A stretch of 64,000 nt of DNA from Gracilimonas mengyeensis (GCF_900182705.1 NZ_FXTP01000005.1:124001-188000); one strand, 5' to 3'. Shown: positions 1 to 10,022, counted from the first letter of the stretch. Notes: generated by a model not told the origin, from the letters alone. A program made the numbers and translations.

Positions 1-2916
1 TTTTGCTCTTTCCGCCTCCTCAATCAACAGTAACGGACTTTGTTTACAAATAACCGTAATTTTCTTCTCTTTATATGAAGACAGGAGCTCTTTCATTGCA
101 ATGGCATCTTCTTTGGATATCTCTTCAAATGAGGCTGGAAAGTTAGATACCCGTATTTCCCTTATCTTTTCATCTTCATCTGATTTGGGATTTCCTGCAT
201 AACTACTCCACTCCACTTGTTTTACTTCTGTAGAACTTACATCGTTAGAAAACGCCTCTCCTGTCACATCTACTAAAAAGAGCCTTAAAGGGGCATCTGT
301 TACTTTTTCCATCTTGCACTCCCAATCCCAATCCTCCATTTTCTGGATCTGAACTTTGAACAACCTTTTTTTAACTCTTCTAAAAATTTTTATGGCTCCC
401 AAAAGTAGTACCAAAAGTGCCAGCAGCGTAAAAACCATACCTCCAAAGTTTTTATTTAGCCATGTTCCAACGCTGGCAAAGTTAAGCCTTGTTAATTCCG
501 GATTATGAGTTACCCTGTTTTTAACGGTCCTTGTTACTTCCTGCATACCCATAAAAAGGGTTCTTTCCTTATATGCCCGAAAGGCATTATCCATTTCGTG
601 ATCAAACTCACTAAAGGAATAGAATACAGGCTGACCTGCCATAGAGTATTCCGGCAATATCTTCTTTTTGAACATGTAATTGCCCTTTCCTTCGCCCATA
701 TTCATCCTTTTGCTGTGGATGTTTGCTAGGGTTTGGAATTTATTGGCACAGAGCTCCTCACCAAGCCATGCTATATATTCTTTGTTGGCAATCTCCTTTT
801 TATTCAACAACTCCGCAGTCTTTATTTCTTTTAACTTGTTTAGAGTAAAGGTTTCCCGGTTATACGAATAATTGAAGATCAGAAGTGGGATCAGCACACA
901 AAGAAAGAAAACAACTCCCCAACCCTGCTCATATTTCAGCTGTTTTTGCATTGAAATAGGACGTAACCAACTATCGTAAGATGGCGGCTTATGTTTTAAA
1001 TATGCTTTCAGATACACCACTCCCATAAATAACAAAATCAATAAAATAATGATGGATATAGTAATCCGGATGACTCTTGAAAACACTCCGAGTTGTGTAC
1101 TTTTATCCCCTATTAGTACCAAGTAAAAAGGCAACTCCTCGTGGAGACGAGAAAAAGAGGCCGCCGATTGACTTCCATGGTATGAGATAGAAGTGTAACC
1201 CAGGTTATTATTATGGATACGCTGGCGAACTGCTTCTGTATCTTTTACTTCTTCAAAAAAGTTCTCATTTAGGTTCTTATCTGAATCTGAATGAAAGTGT
1301 ACCAGTCCGCTTTTATCAATTACACTAAACTGATAGCCATATGGAAGCACTGTATCATACAGCGAATACAATTTGCTGGTAATACCAAATATTCTATTGC
1401 TACATTTTTGCTTTCGGGTGATAACCGCCAGTTGTTGCCCCGTATTGTAAGACACAATAGATTCCAGAAACATCTGTGCTGAAGGGCAACCACCTGTTTT
1501 ATACCCCGTTTCCTGAAACAACCTGTCTACATAGCCCCGGTTTTTTACGTTAAATTTTGGAGTACGATGCTTTCTAACTGTCCATTTTTTTTCTTGTGCA
1601 CCACTTGAATCAATCACAAAATAATCTTCCAGGAATGGGTAGGTCCAAAAAAAGTGCTCGTGATTGTTGGCTTCATCAAATGGCGAATGTGCCTCATTAC
1701 TATCACTCATGTTCTCAGCTCCGGCTGCTTCCATCCTCACCAAAAAATCAGCGATATCATAATACTCTTCAGCAAAGGTTCCTTTTATTTCTGCTTCTAA
1801 GTATTCAAGAGATTCCTTGTTCTGTACCTCAGACATATTGAATACATACAAAAAATAAATAACGATCGTAAGCAAAGAGGTCAGGCTGATGATCGAAAAA
1901 TATGCCAATACTATATCCCTGGTATTTACTTTTTCCTGATCATTAATAGTATTCAATTTTATAAGAGGCAAGGCCAGCAATACCAATACTGAAACTACCA
2001 ACAATATCAGGCTCCATTTCCTGGAAATCTTCCAGCTTTCGCTCCTAAACTCATCAGCCCGGATAAAACCAACAAGATTCCAATGCTGGCTTTTGGATAT
2101 ATGGATAGGACGCACAAACGCTTTGTACTCTACTCCATTTACAGCGACTGTGCGCACTCTTGCGTTTCTCGTTTGTGCGGTACCAGCCAAACTATCTGAA
2201 AATTCTTCGTAAAACATCGTCCCCTGGGGATTAGACTCATATATAAGCCAGTCTTTGGTTGTCAAAATAAAGCTCTCAAAGAAATCGAAATGCAACAAAT
2301 CACCCACCAGGTTCGGAGTAGCTATCTCAATTTTATACGATAAATGGGTTTTACTCTCATTACTTAGCACCGAATCAGTATGAGTTGAATCAGGAACTCC
2401 ACTCTCTGTTTTTTCACAAAAGATCCGGGTATTTCCGGATATTTCATTAAGTCCAATACGATCAGAGTAAAGAACCGAAGTATAGTCTGGCGTATTTATA
2501 TGCAGTTCAATTTTGTTTTCACTGAAGCTTTCATCATTGTGAGCTTTAATCCTTTCAACACTCAGCTCTCGAAATGAGATATCGCTGTTAAACCGGTTTA
2601 TTTCATTGTTCAGATGGCTTTCAACATTTAAAAAAACTTTACTTGTATCCCCTTTTTCCAATTTTGAAAGACCACAAAAAATATAGTTACCAACACTTTT
2701 TTCCTTTACCACATTACGAGCATTTTTTATTAAACTTTTTGCCCGTGTTCTCAGGTTATCACTTACCCGGTTTAACTCTCGAAAATTTCTTTCTGTAATT
2801 CTTTCTTCGTTTTCCGGAACGTATATTAGAAAAAAGCCCGCAACCAGCGAGGCAATGATCGTGGATATAATAATGATCAACCAATAGTTCCCGGCGGCTT
2901 TACTTTTTGTAGCCAT
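1..2916 (-). CDS. Large multi-pass membrane protein with Cache-like sensor regions (3' end cut by window)
   Basis: Reading the minus strand from the ATG at 2916 gives an open frame that I spot-checked without finding a stop and that runs off position 1, so at least 972 residues are present and the C-terminus is missing. An N-terminal membrane segment (about residues 10-32) is followed by about 260 extracytoplasmic residues, two membrane segments (about 310-360), a second extracytoplasmic region that reads like a PDC/double-Cache ligand sensor (about 370-600, with a VIDKSGLVHFHSD stretch), two more segments (about 610-660), a further short outside region, a last membrane segment near 840 and a cytoplasmic tail. 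I recognise no kinase, GGDEF, HAMP or methyl-accepting domain before the cut. It lies at the head of a block of histidine kinases on the same strand, so a sensory role is likely but not shown. No gene name can be given. Confidence 0.75.
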   Translation of the reverse strand, partial: MATKSKAAGNYWLIIIISTIIASLVAGFFLIYVPENEERITERNFRELNRVSDNLRTRAKSLIKNARNVVKEKSVGNYIFCGLSKLEKGDTSKVFLNVESHLNNEINRFNSDISFRELSVERIKAHNDESFSENKIELHINTPDYTSVLYSDRIGLNEISGNTRIFCEKTESGVPDSTHTDSVLSNESKTHLSYKIEIATPNLVGDLLHFDFFESFILTTKDWLIYESNPQGTMFYEEFSDSLAGTAQTRNARVRTVAVNGVEYKAFVRPIHISKSQHWNLVGFIRADEFRSESWKISRKWSLILLVVSVLVLLALPLIKLNTINDQEKVNTRDIVLAYFSIISLTSLLTIVIYFLYVFNMSEVQNKESLEYLEAEIKGTFAEEYYDIADFLVRMEAAGAENMSDSNEAHSPFDEANNHEHFFWTYPFLEDYFVIDSSGAQEKKWTVRKHRTPKFNVKNRGYVDRLFQETGYKTGGCPSAQMFLESIVSYNTGQQLAVITRKQKCSNRIFGITSKLYSLYDTVLPYGYQFSVIDKSGLVHFHSDSDKNLNENFFEEVKDTEAVRQRIHNNNLGYTSISYHGSQSAASFSRLHEELPFYLVLIGDKSTQLGVFSRVIRITISIIILLILLFMGVVYLKAYLKHKPPSYDSWLRPISMQKQLKYEQGWGVVFFLCVLIPLLIFNYSYNRETFTLNKLKEIKTAELLNKKEIANKEYIAWLGEELCANKFQTLANIHSKRMNMGEGKGNYMFKKKILPEYSMAGQPVFYSFSEFDHEMDNAFRAYKERTLFMGMQEVTRTVKNRVTHNPELTRLNFASVGTWLNKNFGGMVFTLLALLVLLLGAIKIFRRVKKRLFKVQIQKMEDWDWECKMEKVTDAPLRLFLVDVTGEAFSNDVSSTEVKQVEWSSYAGNPKSDEDEKIREIRVSNFPASFEEISKEDAIAMKELLSSYKEKKITVICKQSPLLLIEEAERAK

Positions 2917-3208
2917 ATTAACCCCATAGTTTATGTTATTGTAAGTAAGAGCTATCAGATTGCCATTCCTTACAAAAAAAATTTTCCGCCCGGATACCCC
3001 ATTTATCTTCCTGAGCTCATATTAATGTAATAAAAAAATATATATATCATGTTTTAAAAACTACTATTGGGCATAGCTAACTATCATTTATATATACCTT
3101 CAAATGATCATGTATTGTACTCTAAAGAAAAGATTTACACCGTGTTACACCAGCAGATACTATCCACATATAAATGAACCCGACAGACGGAGCCAACATA
3201 AGGCCCCC
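2917..3208. other. AT-rich intergenic region
   Basis: This gap separates the Cache-like membrane gene from the kinase gene whose stop is at 3209. It holds the probable promoter of the membrane gene. I see no hairpin followed by a T-run and no small gene. Confidence 0.5.
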
Positions 3209-4984
3209 TCACTCCTCTGCCACAAACTGCATCTTAAACTCTGTGCCCTGCTCCTTATTATGCAAGCTATATTCAGCATTTAGTTTCTCAGCCATCATTT
3301 GGATAACGGTCATTCCCATGGAATCACCTTGTCCGCTTTTATAATCTTGGGGCAAGCCAACTCCGTCATCCCGAATACTGAGTTGTACCAGGTTTTCGTC
3401 TTCGTCTTGAATAAGCTGTAAGGTAATGGTGCCTTCTGCCCTGTTCTCGAAAGCATGTTTATGGATATTGGTAAGCACTTCGTTAGTAATGAGGGAACAA
3501 GGAAGCGCCTGGTCGAGACTTAATTTAACCGTCTCCAGCTGAAAATCGTGGGAAATATCTGTTCGAAGCTTATACGTCTTCCCAATATTCAGCGCCAGCA
3601 ATTTAATACGCTTACTTAAATCAACCTGTGCATAATCATTGCTTTGGTACAACTGCTCGTGGATGCTTGCCATCGTGTGTATACGGGCAATACTGTCAAA
3701 CAGGCGCTCCAGCACTTCCTCGTTATTTTCTTTGTAAGCCTGCAACTGCAACATGCCTATCAAGCCGGTCAGGTTATTTTTTATGCGGTGATGAATCTCG
3801 GCCAGCAAGGTTTCTTTCTCCTTCAGCGAGTCCAGTATCTTCCCTTGTTTTATTTGCCGTGCGGTGATATCGCGGGCATTTGATATGTAGCCTCTCACCG
3901 CGGGGTCATCCGTCAAATTTGTAATGGTAGCTTCCAGCCACCGCCAGTTTTCCGCCGAATCCTTAAAACGAAAAGGAGAAAGCTGTATCGACTTACCCGG
4001 TGCCAGTCCTTTAAACTGTTTGTAAATGCAACTTTTATCATCAGGGTGAATAAAATCAAAAGCATTGCGTCCTATAAAATAACCGGGGTCAATCGATAAT
4101 ACATTATATGCTGCCGGGCTCACATAATGATAATTGGCTTCCTCGTCCAGGATTGCCATCATATCGGTGCCGTTTTGCACCATGGCTTTAAATCTGCGCT
4201 CGTTATACTCCAGGTCTTCTTTGGCTTTACGGCGTTCGGTTACATTTTGGCTAATGCCATAGAAACGAACACAACGCCCATTTTTATATTCCGGCTCACC
4301 CGTTGCACGTATCCATCGTTCATCTCCCTGACCGCTAATAATTTTGAGTTCAACATCGAAAGGCTTTTCTCTCTCGATTGCATCCATGGCGGCTTTCTCA
4401 AATAAATCCCTGTGATAGCCTTCTTTAAATAGCTGGATAGTACTTCCTACATCCGGCTCGTAATCTTTACCAAAACCGTGCACTTCTTTGGTGATATCGG
4501 ACCAATGCAATTCTTCCTCAATCATATCGTACTCCCAGGTGCCTATATCTGCAAGTTTGTATGCCTGGTCCAGTTTCGCTTTTTCTTCTTCTATTTGAGT
4601 AGCAAAAACACAGTGATTCAGCTTTTGGAGACACAGATGAAACACCATCGATACCGATTCTTGCTCTTCTTCACCAAAAGAGTCGGATTCTTTCTGCTTG
4701 TACATCCATAATTCAACCTCTGCTCCGTTTTTCAATTCTCCCGTCTGACCCAGATAATTCTTCGATTCCCTAAAATTCTCAGAGCGAAACGACTCATCCT
4801 TAATGAATATTTCCACAGAAAGCAGTGAAGGGTACGCCCAGTGGTCCATTATCTTTTCGATAACTTCAGCAGCCATTTCATTTGTGTTCATCGCCTCGTC
4901 GTCCAGCAGACAAATGCTGTTAAAAAGTACAGCTTGCTCCTTAAGTAATCGCTCTGTGCCAATTTGGGAGAAAGAACCCATCAC
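3209..4984 (-). CDS. Soluble PAS-PAS sensor histidine kinase, HisKA_2 type
   Basis: 591 residues without a membrane segment. Residues 1-135 match nothing I know. Two PAS domains follow (about 140-255 and 265-385), each ending in the usual 'ditxrk' type linker. The dimerisation/phosphoacceptor helix reads EIHHRIKNNL with His398/399, the HisKA_2/HWE-like signature. The ATP-binding domain is intact: N box TNEVLTNIHKHA, a DDGVGLP G1 box and a SMGMTVIQMM G2 stretch. It should sense a cytoplasmic signal through PAS and phosphorylate a separate receiver. No receiver is fused or adjacent; the nearest regulators are at 10.0-11.3 kb. The ATG at 4984 is used; codon 2 is also ATG. Confidence 0.9.
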   Translation of the reverse strand: MMGSFSQIGTERLLKEQAVLFNSICLLDDEAMNTNEMAAEVIEKIMDHWAYPSLLSVEIFIKDESFRSENFRESKNYLGQTGELKNGAEVELWMYKQKESDSFGEEEQESVSMVFHLCLQKLNHCVFATQIEEEKAKLDQAYKLADIGTWEYDMIEEELHWSDITKEVHGFGKDYEPDVGSTIQLFKEGYHRDLFEKAAMDAIEREKPFDVELKIISGQGDERWIRATGEPEYKNGRCVRFYGISQNVTERRKAKEDLEYNERRFKAMVQNGTDMMAILDEEANYHYVSPAAYNVLSIDPGYFIGRNAFDFIHPDDKSCIYKQFKGLAPGKSIQLSPFRFKDSAENWRWLEATITNLTDDPAVRGYISNARDITARQIKQGKILDSLKEKETLLAEIHHRIKNNLTGLIGMLQLQAYKENNEEVLERLFDSIARIHTMASIHEQLYQSNDYAQVDLSKRIKLLALNIGKTYKLRTDISHDFQLETVKLSLDQALPCSLITNEVLTNIHKHAFENRAEGTITLQLIQDEDENLVQLSIRDDGVGLPQDYKSGQGDSMGMTVIQMMAEKLNAEYSLHNKEQGTEFKMQFVAEE

Positions 4985-5098
4985 ATATTTTTTCCTGGGG
5001 ATTTTTTTGCCTTAAATATGCGGCAAGTTTACTAATCCATAGCTAAAAAGGCCAATTAAAGGGCAGCTCATTATAAAATTAATTCAATATATGTCGAA

Positions 5099-5118
5099 GA
5101 TTCCTGCCTGCGCGGGTA
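5099..5118 (+). repeat. Degenerate copy of the GATCCCTGCCTGCGCAGGGATGACC palindrome
   Basis: Reads ATTCCTGCCTGCGCGGGTATGACC, a damaged version of the palindrome found cleanly at 20051 and 26547 and, inverted, at 44864. Confidence 0.5.
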
Positions 5119-5243
5119 TGACCTCCTGAAGCTTTCGATATTTTATTTAACCTTTTTTTGAAAGCAGTTTGTAGATAACATAAGGTTGAGATATAAATAA
5201 CTTAGAGATAGGCTTATTATTTCGAGGCCGGCACTCGTTTAAA

Positions 5244-5523
5244 TTAACGTCAGTTCAAAAGAAGAAATCAATTGCTCCGGCCTTCAGGCCGGTGATAGCA
5301 TATCTTTTCTATAAAGAACCCGAATTTTGATGGCATTAAAGTCCAAACGTTTGTCGAGGGTGGACGACAAGAAACATATAAGGCAATACGATCAAAGCTT
5401 TGAAAAACGTGTCACCAGGTAGCTCTATTAGGGCAAAGCTTTGTTTATCTTGTCTTTCTTCACCGGCCTGAAGGCCGGAGCAATTCTGTAAAAGTTGAGA
5501 TATTATCTCGAATTCACGTTAAA
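5244..5523. repeat. 280-bp element with long inverted ends and internal CCGGCCTTCAGGCCGG palindromes
   Basis: The left end begins TTAACGTCAGTTC and continues to AATTGCTCCGGCCTTCAGG and then CCGGTGA. The right end is the reverse complement: TCACCGGCCTGAAGGCCGG followed by AGCAATT and, further out, GAATTCACGTTAA. The outer 13 bp and inner roughly 26 bp match; the piece between them differs in length. The interior (about 5295-5455) holds no gene. The form is that of a MITE or a REP-type element left by a tyrosine transposase, but no transposase gene is in the window. The end word TAACGTGA-TTCGATAT recurs at 22822, 26404 and 48060. Confidence 0.65.
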
Positions 5524-5534
5524 TAGCAATTGCC

Positions 5535-5574
5535 AAAAAAAAGAGCCGCTCCGTATCAGGGTAGCGACTCTTTT
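5535..5574 (-). terminator. Rho-independent terminator after the GAF kinase
   Basis: Arms AAAAGAGCCGCT (5539-5550) and AGCGACTCTTTT (5563-5574) pair with one mismatch. On the minus strand the hairpin is followed by an eight-T run. It lies 25 bp past the stop of the kinase gene at 5600. Confidence 0.85.
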
Positions 5575-5599
5575 GGGTTTTGGGGTATAAATGAAGTTC

Positions 5600-6859
5600 T
5601 TAAGCCTCTTCTGTTTCCGACAACGTTTGTTCAGGGATTTCAATTTGGAAGGTACTTCCTTCGCCTTCTTCAGTTTCTATGGCGATGGTTCCGTCATGGA
5701 TATCTACCATTTGTTTAATCATAGGCAGTCCCAGCCCAGTACTTATTTCGCCTTGTGTTCCTTTCCGGCATTTTTCTTTATTCCGGGTAAATAAGTTGGA
5801 TAATATATCTTCAGGAATACCAATCCCTTCATCAGTAACACGTCCCTTTAATATTCGTGGCGAACCATCCTCCACTTTAAATTCGAGAGTAACCTTATCT
5901 CCGTTTTCGCTAAACTTGAGCGCATTTGAAAGAAGGTTACTTACAATGAGCTTAAACTTCTCTTCATCCAGCTTAAATTCCATTCCGGACCCAAGATTTA
6001 GTACAATTTCAACTTCCTTGGTTTTGGCCATGGGTGTGTACATCTCAACAATATCACGTATAGTTTCTTCAACATGTACATTTTCAACATTCAACTTTGT
6101 GGTTCCTGAAAGTAAGGAATGACTGATGAGCTCGCTGGTGTAACTAATAAGCTTTCGGCCACTTCCTTCAATCATATCGAGGATACGGGATATTTCTACC
6201 TCTTCACCTTCCCAAAAATTCTTCAGATATCCGGCCGCCCCAATAATGCCATTCAAGGGGCTTTTGATATCATGATTGATAGCTTGTATAAGCTGCTCTT
6301 TTTCTTTGTTGAGATTTTCAAGGTGATGCTTTTGCTTTCTCAGTTCCAGCCGGGCCATTATCTCGTCAGCTATAGTGGCAAGTGCTTGCTTTTGATCATC
6401 ACTGAGTTTTTTGGGCTTGGTATCCATCACACAAATAGCACCAATATTAGCCCCATTTGCACTTTTAAGCGGATAGCCACAGTAGGATCTTAAATCAGGA
6501 TCCCCCTTCACATAGTCTTTGTTCTTAAAACGCTCGTCTTTGGAAAGATCTTCTATCTCAAAGTTACCTTCTTGCTTAATGGTATATTGGCATACCGTGT
6601 CAGAACGTTTGGTATAGCTTGCTGTGGGCATCCCCTTGGCGGCTTTGGTCCATTGCCAGTTATATCCCATTATATTCATCAATGACACCGGCGTGCCGGT
6701 TACGAGGGCCGCAAGCTCCACCAGTGAATCGAATTCTTTTTCAGGCATCGTCTCATAAATATCGTACTCTTCAAGCTGTGCCAGGCGCTCTTTTTCTTCT
6801 TCAGAGGGAACTGAATCTTGGGGTACTTTCTCAGGTAAATGATCTGTCAATAATTTCAT
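5600..6859 (-). CDS. GAF-domain sensor histidine kinase (HisKA type)
   Basis: 419 residues, soluble. A GAF domain covers about 35-175 (reads SYCGYPL and GAICVMDTKPKKLS, the usual core of GAF kinases). The HisKA helix has His196 in INHDIKSPLNG. The ATPase domain is complete: N box NLLSNALKFSENG, G1 DEGIGIP, a phenylalanine-box region, and G2 TGLGLPMIKQMV. It starts 16 nt after the stop of the six-PAS protein upstream, so the two are almost certainly one transcript, ended by the terminator at 5535-5574. Because the upstream partner has a poor ATP-binding domain, this protein may supply the catalytic activity for the pair; that is inference. Confidence 0.9.
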   Translation of the reverse strand: MKLLTDHLPEKVPQDSVPSEEEKERLAQLEEYDIYETMPEKEFDSLVELAALVTGTPVSLMNIMGYNWQWTKAAKGMPTASYTKRSDTVCQYTIKQEGNFEIEDLSKDERFKNKDYVKGDPDLRSYCGYPLKSANGANIGAICVMDTKPKKLSDDQKQALATIADEIMARLELRKQKHHLENLNKEKEQLIQAINHDIKSPLNGIIGAAGYLKNFWEGEEVEISRILDMIEGSGRKLISYTSELISHSLLSGTTKLNVENVHVEETIRDIVEMYTPMAKTKEVEIVLNLGSGMEFKLDEEKFKLIVSNLLSNALKFSENGDKVTLEFKVEDGSPRILKGRVTDEGIGIPEDILSNLFTRNKEKCRKGTQGEISTGLGLPMIKQMVDIHDGTIAIETEEGEGSTFQIEIPEQTLSETEEA

Positions 6860-6875
6860 ATCTGCGGGGTTAGGC

Positions 6876-9857
6876 TTAGTTTAAACCGCTGTGAGGACCT
6901 TTTATTTCCCTCTTCGCGAAACTCACGGTAAGGGTCGGTTTTTCCTTATCATCAATGGTGAGTTCTCCGTCTATCTGCTTCAACAAAACATGAATCAATT
7001 CCATTCTTAGTTGTTTCTCCATCAGGTTTGTATCAGCAAATGAACGAAACAAATTCCCTCCAAAGTGGTCCGTTATGTTTATCTGAATACAGCTACCCAG
7101 GTCTTTCATGACCAATGACAATCTGTTTTCGTGTTTTGTTATATCCCCCTCCAACTCATCTTCTATACATGAGAGCAATTCATTTAACAACATACCGGCC
7201 GGTACGGCCTGGTTTACATTTAATACAACGTCATCAATCTTAATTTCTGATATAATTTCATGCGCTTTATACCCCGGCAGTTTGCTTTGATCAATCATCA
7301 CACTTTCAATAAACTTTTTGAAGTTTACATGCGAGAGGCTGGCATTTTGATACAGCAGCTCATGCACTTTTGCGATGGTGGAGATGCGCGATTGAGAAGA
7401 CTGTAAATGCTGAGATACTTTTTCATCGGTACTTCCAAACATTTCGAGTTCAAGTAAGCCCGATACAATAGCCAGGTTATTTTTTACCCGATGATGAACT
7501 TCATTCAGCAAAGTCTCCTTTTCCGCCAGCGATTCTTCAATAATCTTGCGGGCCTCAACCTGCTCGCTTACATCAATAGCCTCAATAATTACGCCGTAGA
7601 TATTTTGAAGTTCATCGTGCAATGGCTTCACTACAAAATTGAGGTAATGCACGGTTTTTTCGCCGGTCTCTTCATTGTTAAAGTAGATTTTCTTTTCAGT
7701 GAAATGGAACGGCTTACCTTCCCGGTAACAGATATCAAGAAGCTCAAGAAAGCCCTGATCACTGAATTCCGGAATCACTTCAGCAATAGAATTACCTATT
7801 AGCTCGTCGCGACCAACCAGCTCTTTGTACCGGTCGTTTGCAAAAGTGTAGGTATGGTTTTTTCCTTCCAACGTTGCTATGGCTGAGGGTGCCTCCTCAA
7901 ACATATCCTGCATGTGCAAGCGGGCTTTTTTCTCAGTCTCAAGGAGTTCTACGATTTGGTTCTCCAGCCGCTTCCGCTCGGATATATCCACATACATTCC
8001 AAAAATTGCGATCACCTCGCCATCGAGTTCTACAGGTACCCCGCCCACCAGCACAGGTATTTCTTTACCTTCTTTTGTTCTTCGAATCGTTTCGGTTTGA
8101 AAGGCATCACCTGTAAAACTCAGTTCGGAAAGTGTTTTAGCCTGCATACTCATAGAACTTGGCACTATGGTCTCGTCCAGCTCTACACCTACCAATTCAT
8201 CATTGGTATAACCAAATAATTGTTCAAAACTTTCATTGAGCTCTTTCACCTTGCCCTTGGCGTCAATCAACACAATACCTATGGGAGAATTATCAAAAAG
8301 CTGGGTTAGCAATTGAGCGTTGCGGTTTCGCTCGTTTTCAATTTCTTTGAAATCATTTTGATTCAGGCCACTGCCTACAATAAAATGCTCACCATTCTGG
8401 AAAAAGCTTGTACCTGAAATTAAATAATGAAGCACTCTTCCTTCTTTGCTGACGCACCTGGTTTCAAGATTCACTCTTTCACCAGTAAACCCGCGGTTCA
8501 GGAAAAACTTAATACTCTCCCGATCTTCAGGATGCACAAGTTCCAGGATATTCAAATTTTCGAGCTCATCTGCGTTATAGCCAAAATCGTTTTCCAGCAT
8601 CGTATTCCAGCGTATCAGCTCTCCGGTACTCTTGAATACAAAAAAGGAACTTGGAAGGCTTGAAATCGCTGATTCAGTAAACTCTTTTTCCTGCATCAGT
8701 TGTTGTTCAATGGCTTTCCTTTCGGATATATCCTTAATACTTACAATGGTCTTCTCGGTGCCGTCTTCCGCTTCAAAAATAACCGAGCTCACTTCAACAG
8801 GAATGGTGTATCCTTCTTTATGAGTAAAAAACACTTCACCTGTAAACTCACCGTTTTTACGGCGCTGCTTCAGGGCTTCACAATTTTCAGGATGCTTTAC
8901 ATCAAAAATGATGTCTCTTTCTTTATTTACAAGCTCCTCTTCGGTATAGCCTAATAAATCACAAGCAGCCGGATTGACCGCCAAAATGCGGCCATTCGGT
9001 CTGCCTATGATTGTTCCTTCCAGGGTATTGTTGAACTGCAGTTTGTACTGCTGTTCTGATTCTTTTAACGCCTGTTCTGTAATTTTTTTATTGGTGATAT
9101 CCTTAAACACCCAGCTTGTAACAGGCTTTCCTGTTTCATTCCGAAACAGGATCACGCTCAATTCTATAGGCACTTCTGTGCCATTAGCCGTTTTAAGTAC
9201 GTGCTCTCCTATGTAATTGCCTTCCCGGTTAATCTTCTTTTGGATCTCACCGGCATCCACTTCTACATCCAGGTAACTGGATATATTGGAATAGGTAATG
9301 TCATGAAGGCTAATCTCCAACAGCTTGCAAGCTTCGTCGTTGGCTTCGATAATAACTTCGTTATCATCGGCCACTAAAATACCGTACAAGTTATTCTGAA
9401 AGTATTTGGCAAGCTTTTCGCGCGTTTCCCTCAGATATTGCCGGCTGATAGTTTGGTTACTAATGTCTTCATATACTAAAACTGCACCGCTATCCAACCC
9501 TGTAGTGTTTATGGTTACACTAAACCAATGCTGTTGATTTTCCTGGCTGAGATTTATTTTTGCAGTAAAGCTTTCACTTTCACCATTCAATACTTCTTTT
9601 AAACCTAATAAAAGGCGAAGGGCAGAGTCACTGCCGCTCGCCAAAGGAGCTTGTAAACACGTTAATATGTTTTCATCCAAATAGGGATGGCTCCAGCTCT
9701 CTTGCAGTTCATCACTAAAGGCCTTCCATTTTTTATTAAATGCTACTACTAATCCTTCCGTATCAATTATTGCAACATGAGCATTCAAAGAATTTAAAAT
9801 CACCCTACTCAACGGGTCGAGCTCAATAACCGTATATATATCATCTTGTCTTACCAT
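6876..9857 (-). CDS. Six-PAS histidine-kinase-like protein with a degenerate ATPase domain
   Basis: 993 residues, no membrane segment. Six PAS units follow one another (about 15-135, 145-255, 265-380, 385-500, 510-630, 645-775). A HisKA_2 phosphoacceptor helix is present, with His788/789 in EVHHRVKNNLAIVSG. The ATP-binding half is weak: the N box reads LLNELLSCIEDE, without the Asn...Lys-His pair; the G1 box reads ITDHFGGN instead of DxGxG; the G2 glycines are absent (MEKQLRMELIHVLLKQIDGEL). The related kinase at 3209-4984 keeps all three boxes. So the protein can probably be phosphorylated or dimerise but may not bind ATP normally. It is the first gene of a two-gene unit with the GAF kinase. 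Confidence 0.85.
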   Translation of the reverse strand: MVRQDDIYTVIELDPLSRVILNSLNAHVAIIDTEGLVVAFNKKWKAFSDELQESWSHPYLDENILTCLQAPLASGSDSALRLLLGLKEVLNGESESFTAKINLSQENQQHWFSVTINTTGLDSGAVLVYEDISNQTISRQYLRETREKLAKYFQNNLYGILVADDNEVIIEANDEACKLLEISLHDITYSNISSYLDVEVDAGEIQKKINREGNYIGEHVLKTANGTEVPIELSVILFRNETGKPVTSWVFKDITNKKITEQALKESEQQYKLQFNNTLEGTIIGRPNGRILAVNPAACDLLGYTEEELVNKERDIIFDVKHPENCEALKQRRKNGEFTGEVFFTHKEGYTIPVEVSSVIFEAEDGTEKTIVSIKDISERKAIEQQLMQEKEFTESAISSLPSSFFVFKSTGELIRWNTMLENDFGYNADELENLNILELVHPEDRESIKFFLNRGFTGERVNLETRCVSKEGRVLHYLISGTSFFQNGEHFIVGSGLNQNDFKEIENERNRNAQLLTQLFDNSPIGIVLIDAKGKVKELNESFEQLFGYTNDELVGVELDETIVPSSMSMQAKTLSELSFTGDAFQTETIRRTKEGKEIPVLVGGVPVELDGEVIAIFGMYVDISERKRLENQIVELLETEKKARLHMQDMFEEAPSAIATLEGKNHTYTFANDRYKELVGRDELIGNSIAEVIPEFSDQGFLELLDICYREGKPFHFTEKKIYFNNEETGEKTVHYLNFVVKPLHDELQNIYGVIIEAIDVSEQVEARKIIEESLAEKETLLNEVHHRVKNNLAIVSGLLELEMFGSTDEKVSQHLQSSQSRISTIAKVHELLYQNASLSHVNFKKFIESVMIDQSKLPGYKAHEIISEIKIDDVVLNVNQAVPAGMLLNELLSCIEDELEGDITKHENRLSLVMKDLGSCIQINITDHFGGNLFRSFADTNLMEKQLRMELIHVLLKQIDGELTIDDKEKPTLTVSFAKREIKGPHSGLN

Positions 9858-9865
9858 ATATTAAA

Positions 9866-9874
9866 TTTTACCTA
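9866..9874 (-). promoter_or_regulatory. TAGGTAAAA half-site just upstream of the six-PAS gene
   Basis: TTTTACCTA on the plus strand, 9 bp before the start codon at 9857. The same word is one arm of the palindrome at 10023-10040 and occurs again at 10557-10565. Possible regulator site, or simply the AGTAGG-like ribosome-binding region. Confidence 0.3.
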
Positions 9875-10022
9875 CTCTCACTTTTGTAGTGTAATGCCAA
9901 AACCTTTATCAGCTATTTGCTGCTTGCTTTGTGACTCTTTATCAACTTAAGAAGCTTTTCATCCCGACAAATGACGTGAAAAACCTAATTTCAAAAATAG
10001 GCGATTTAACGTAGTTGTGATT

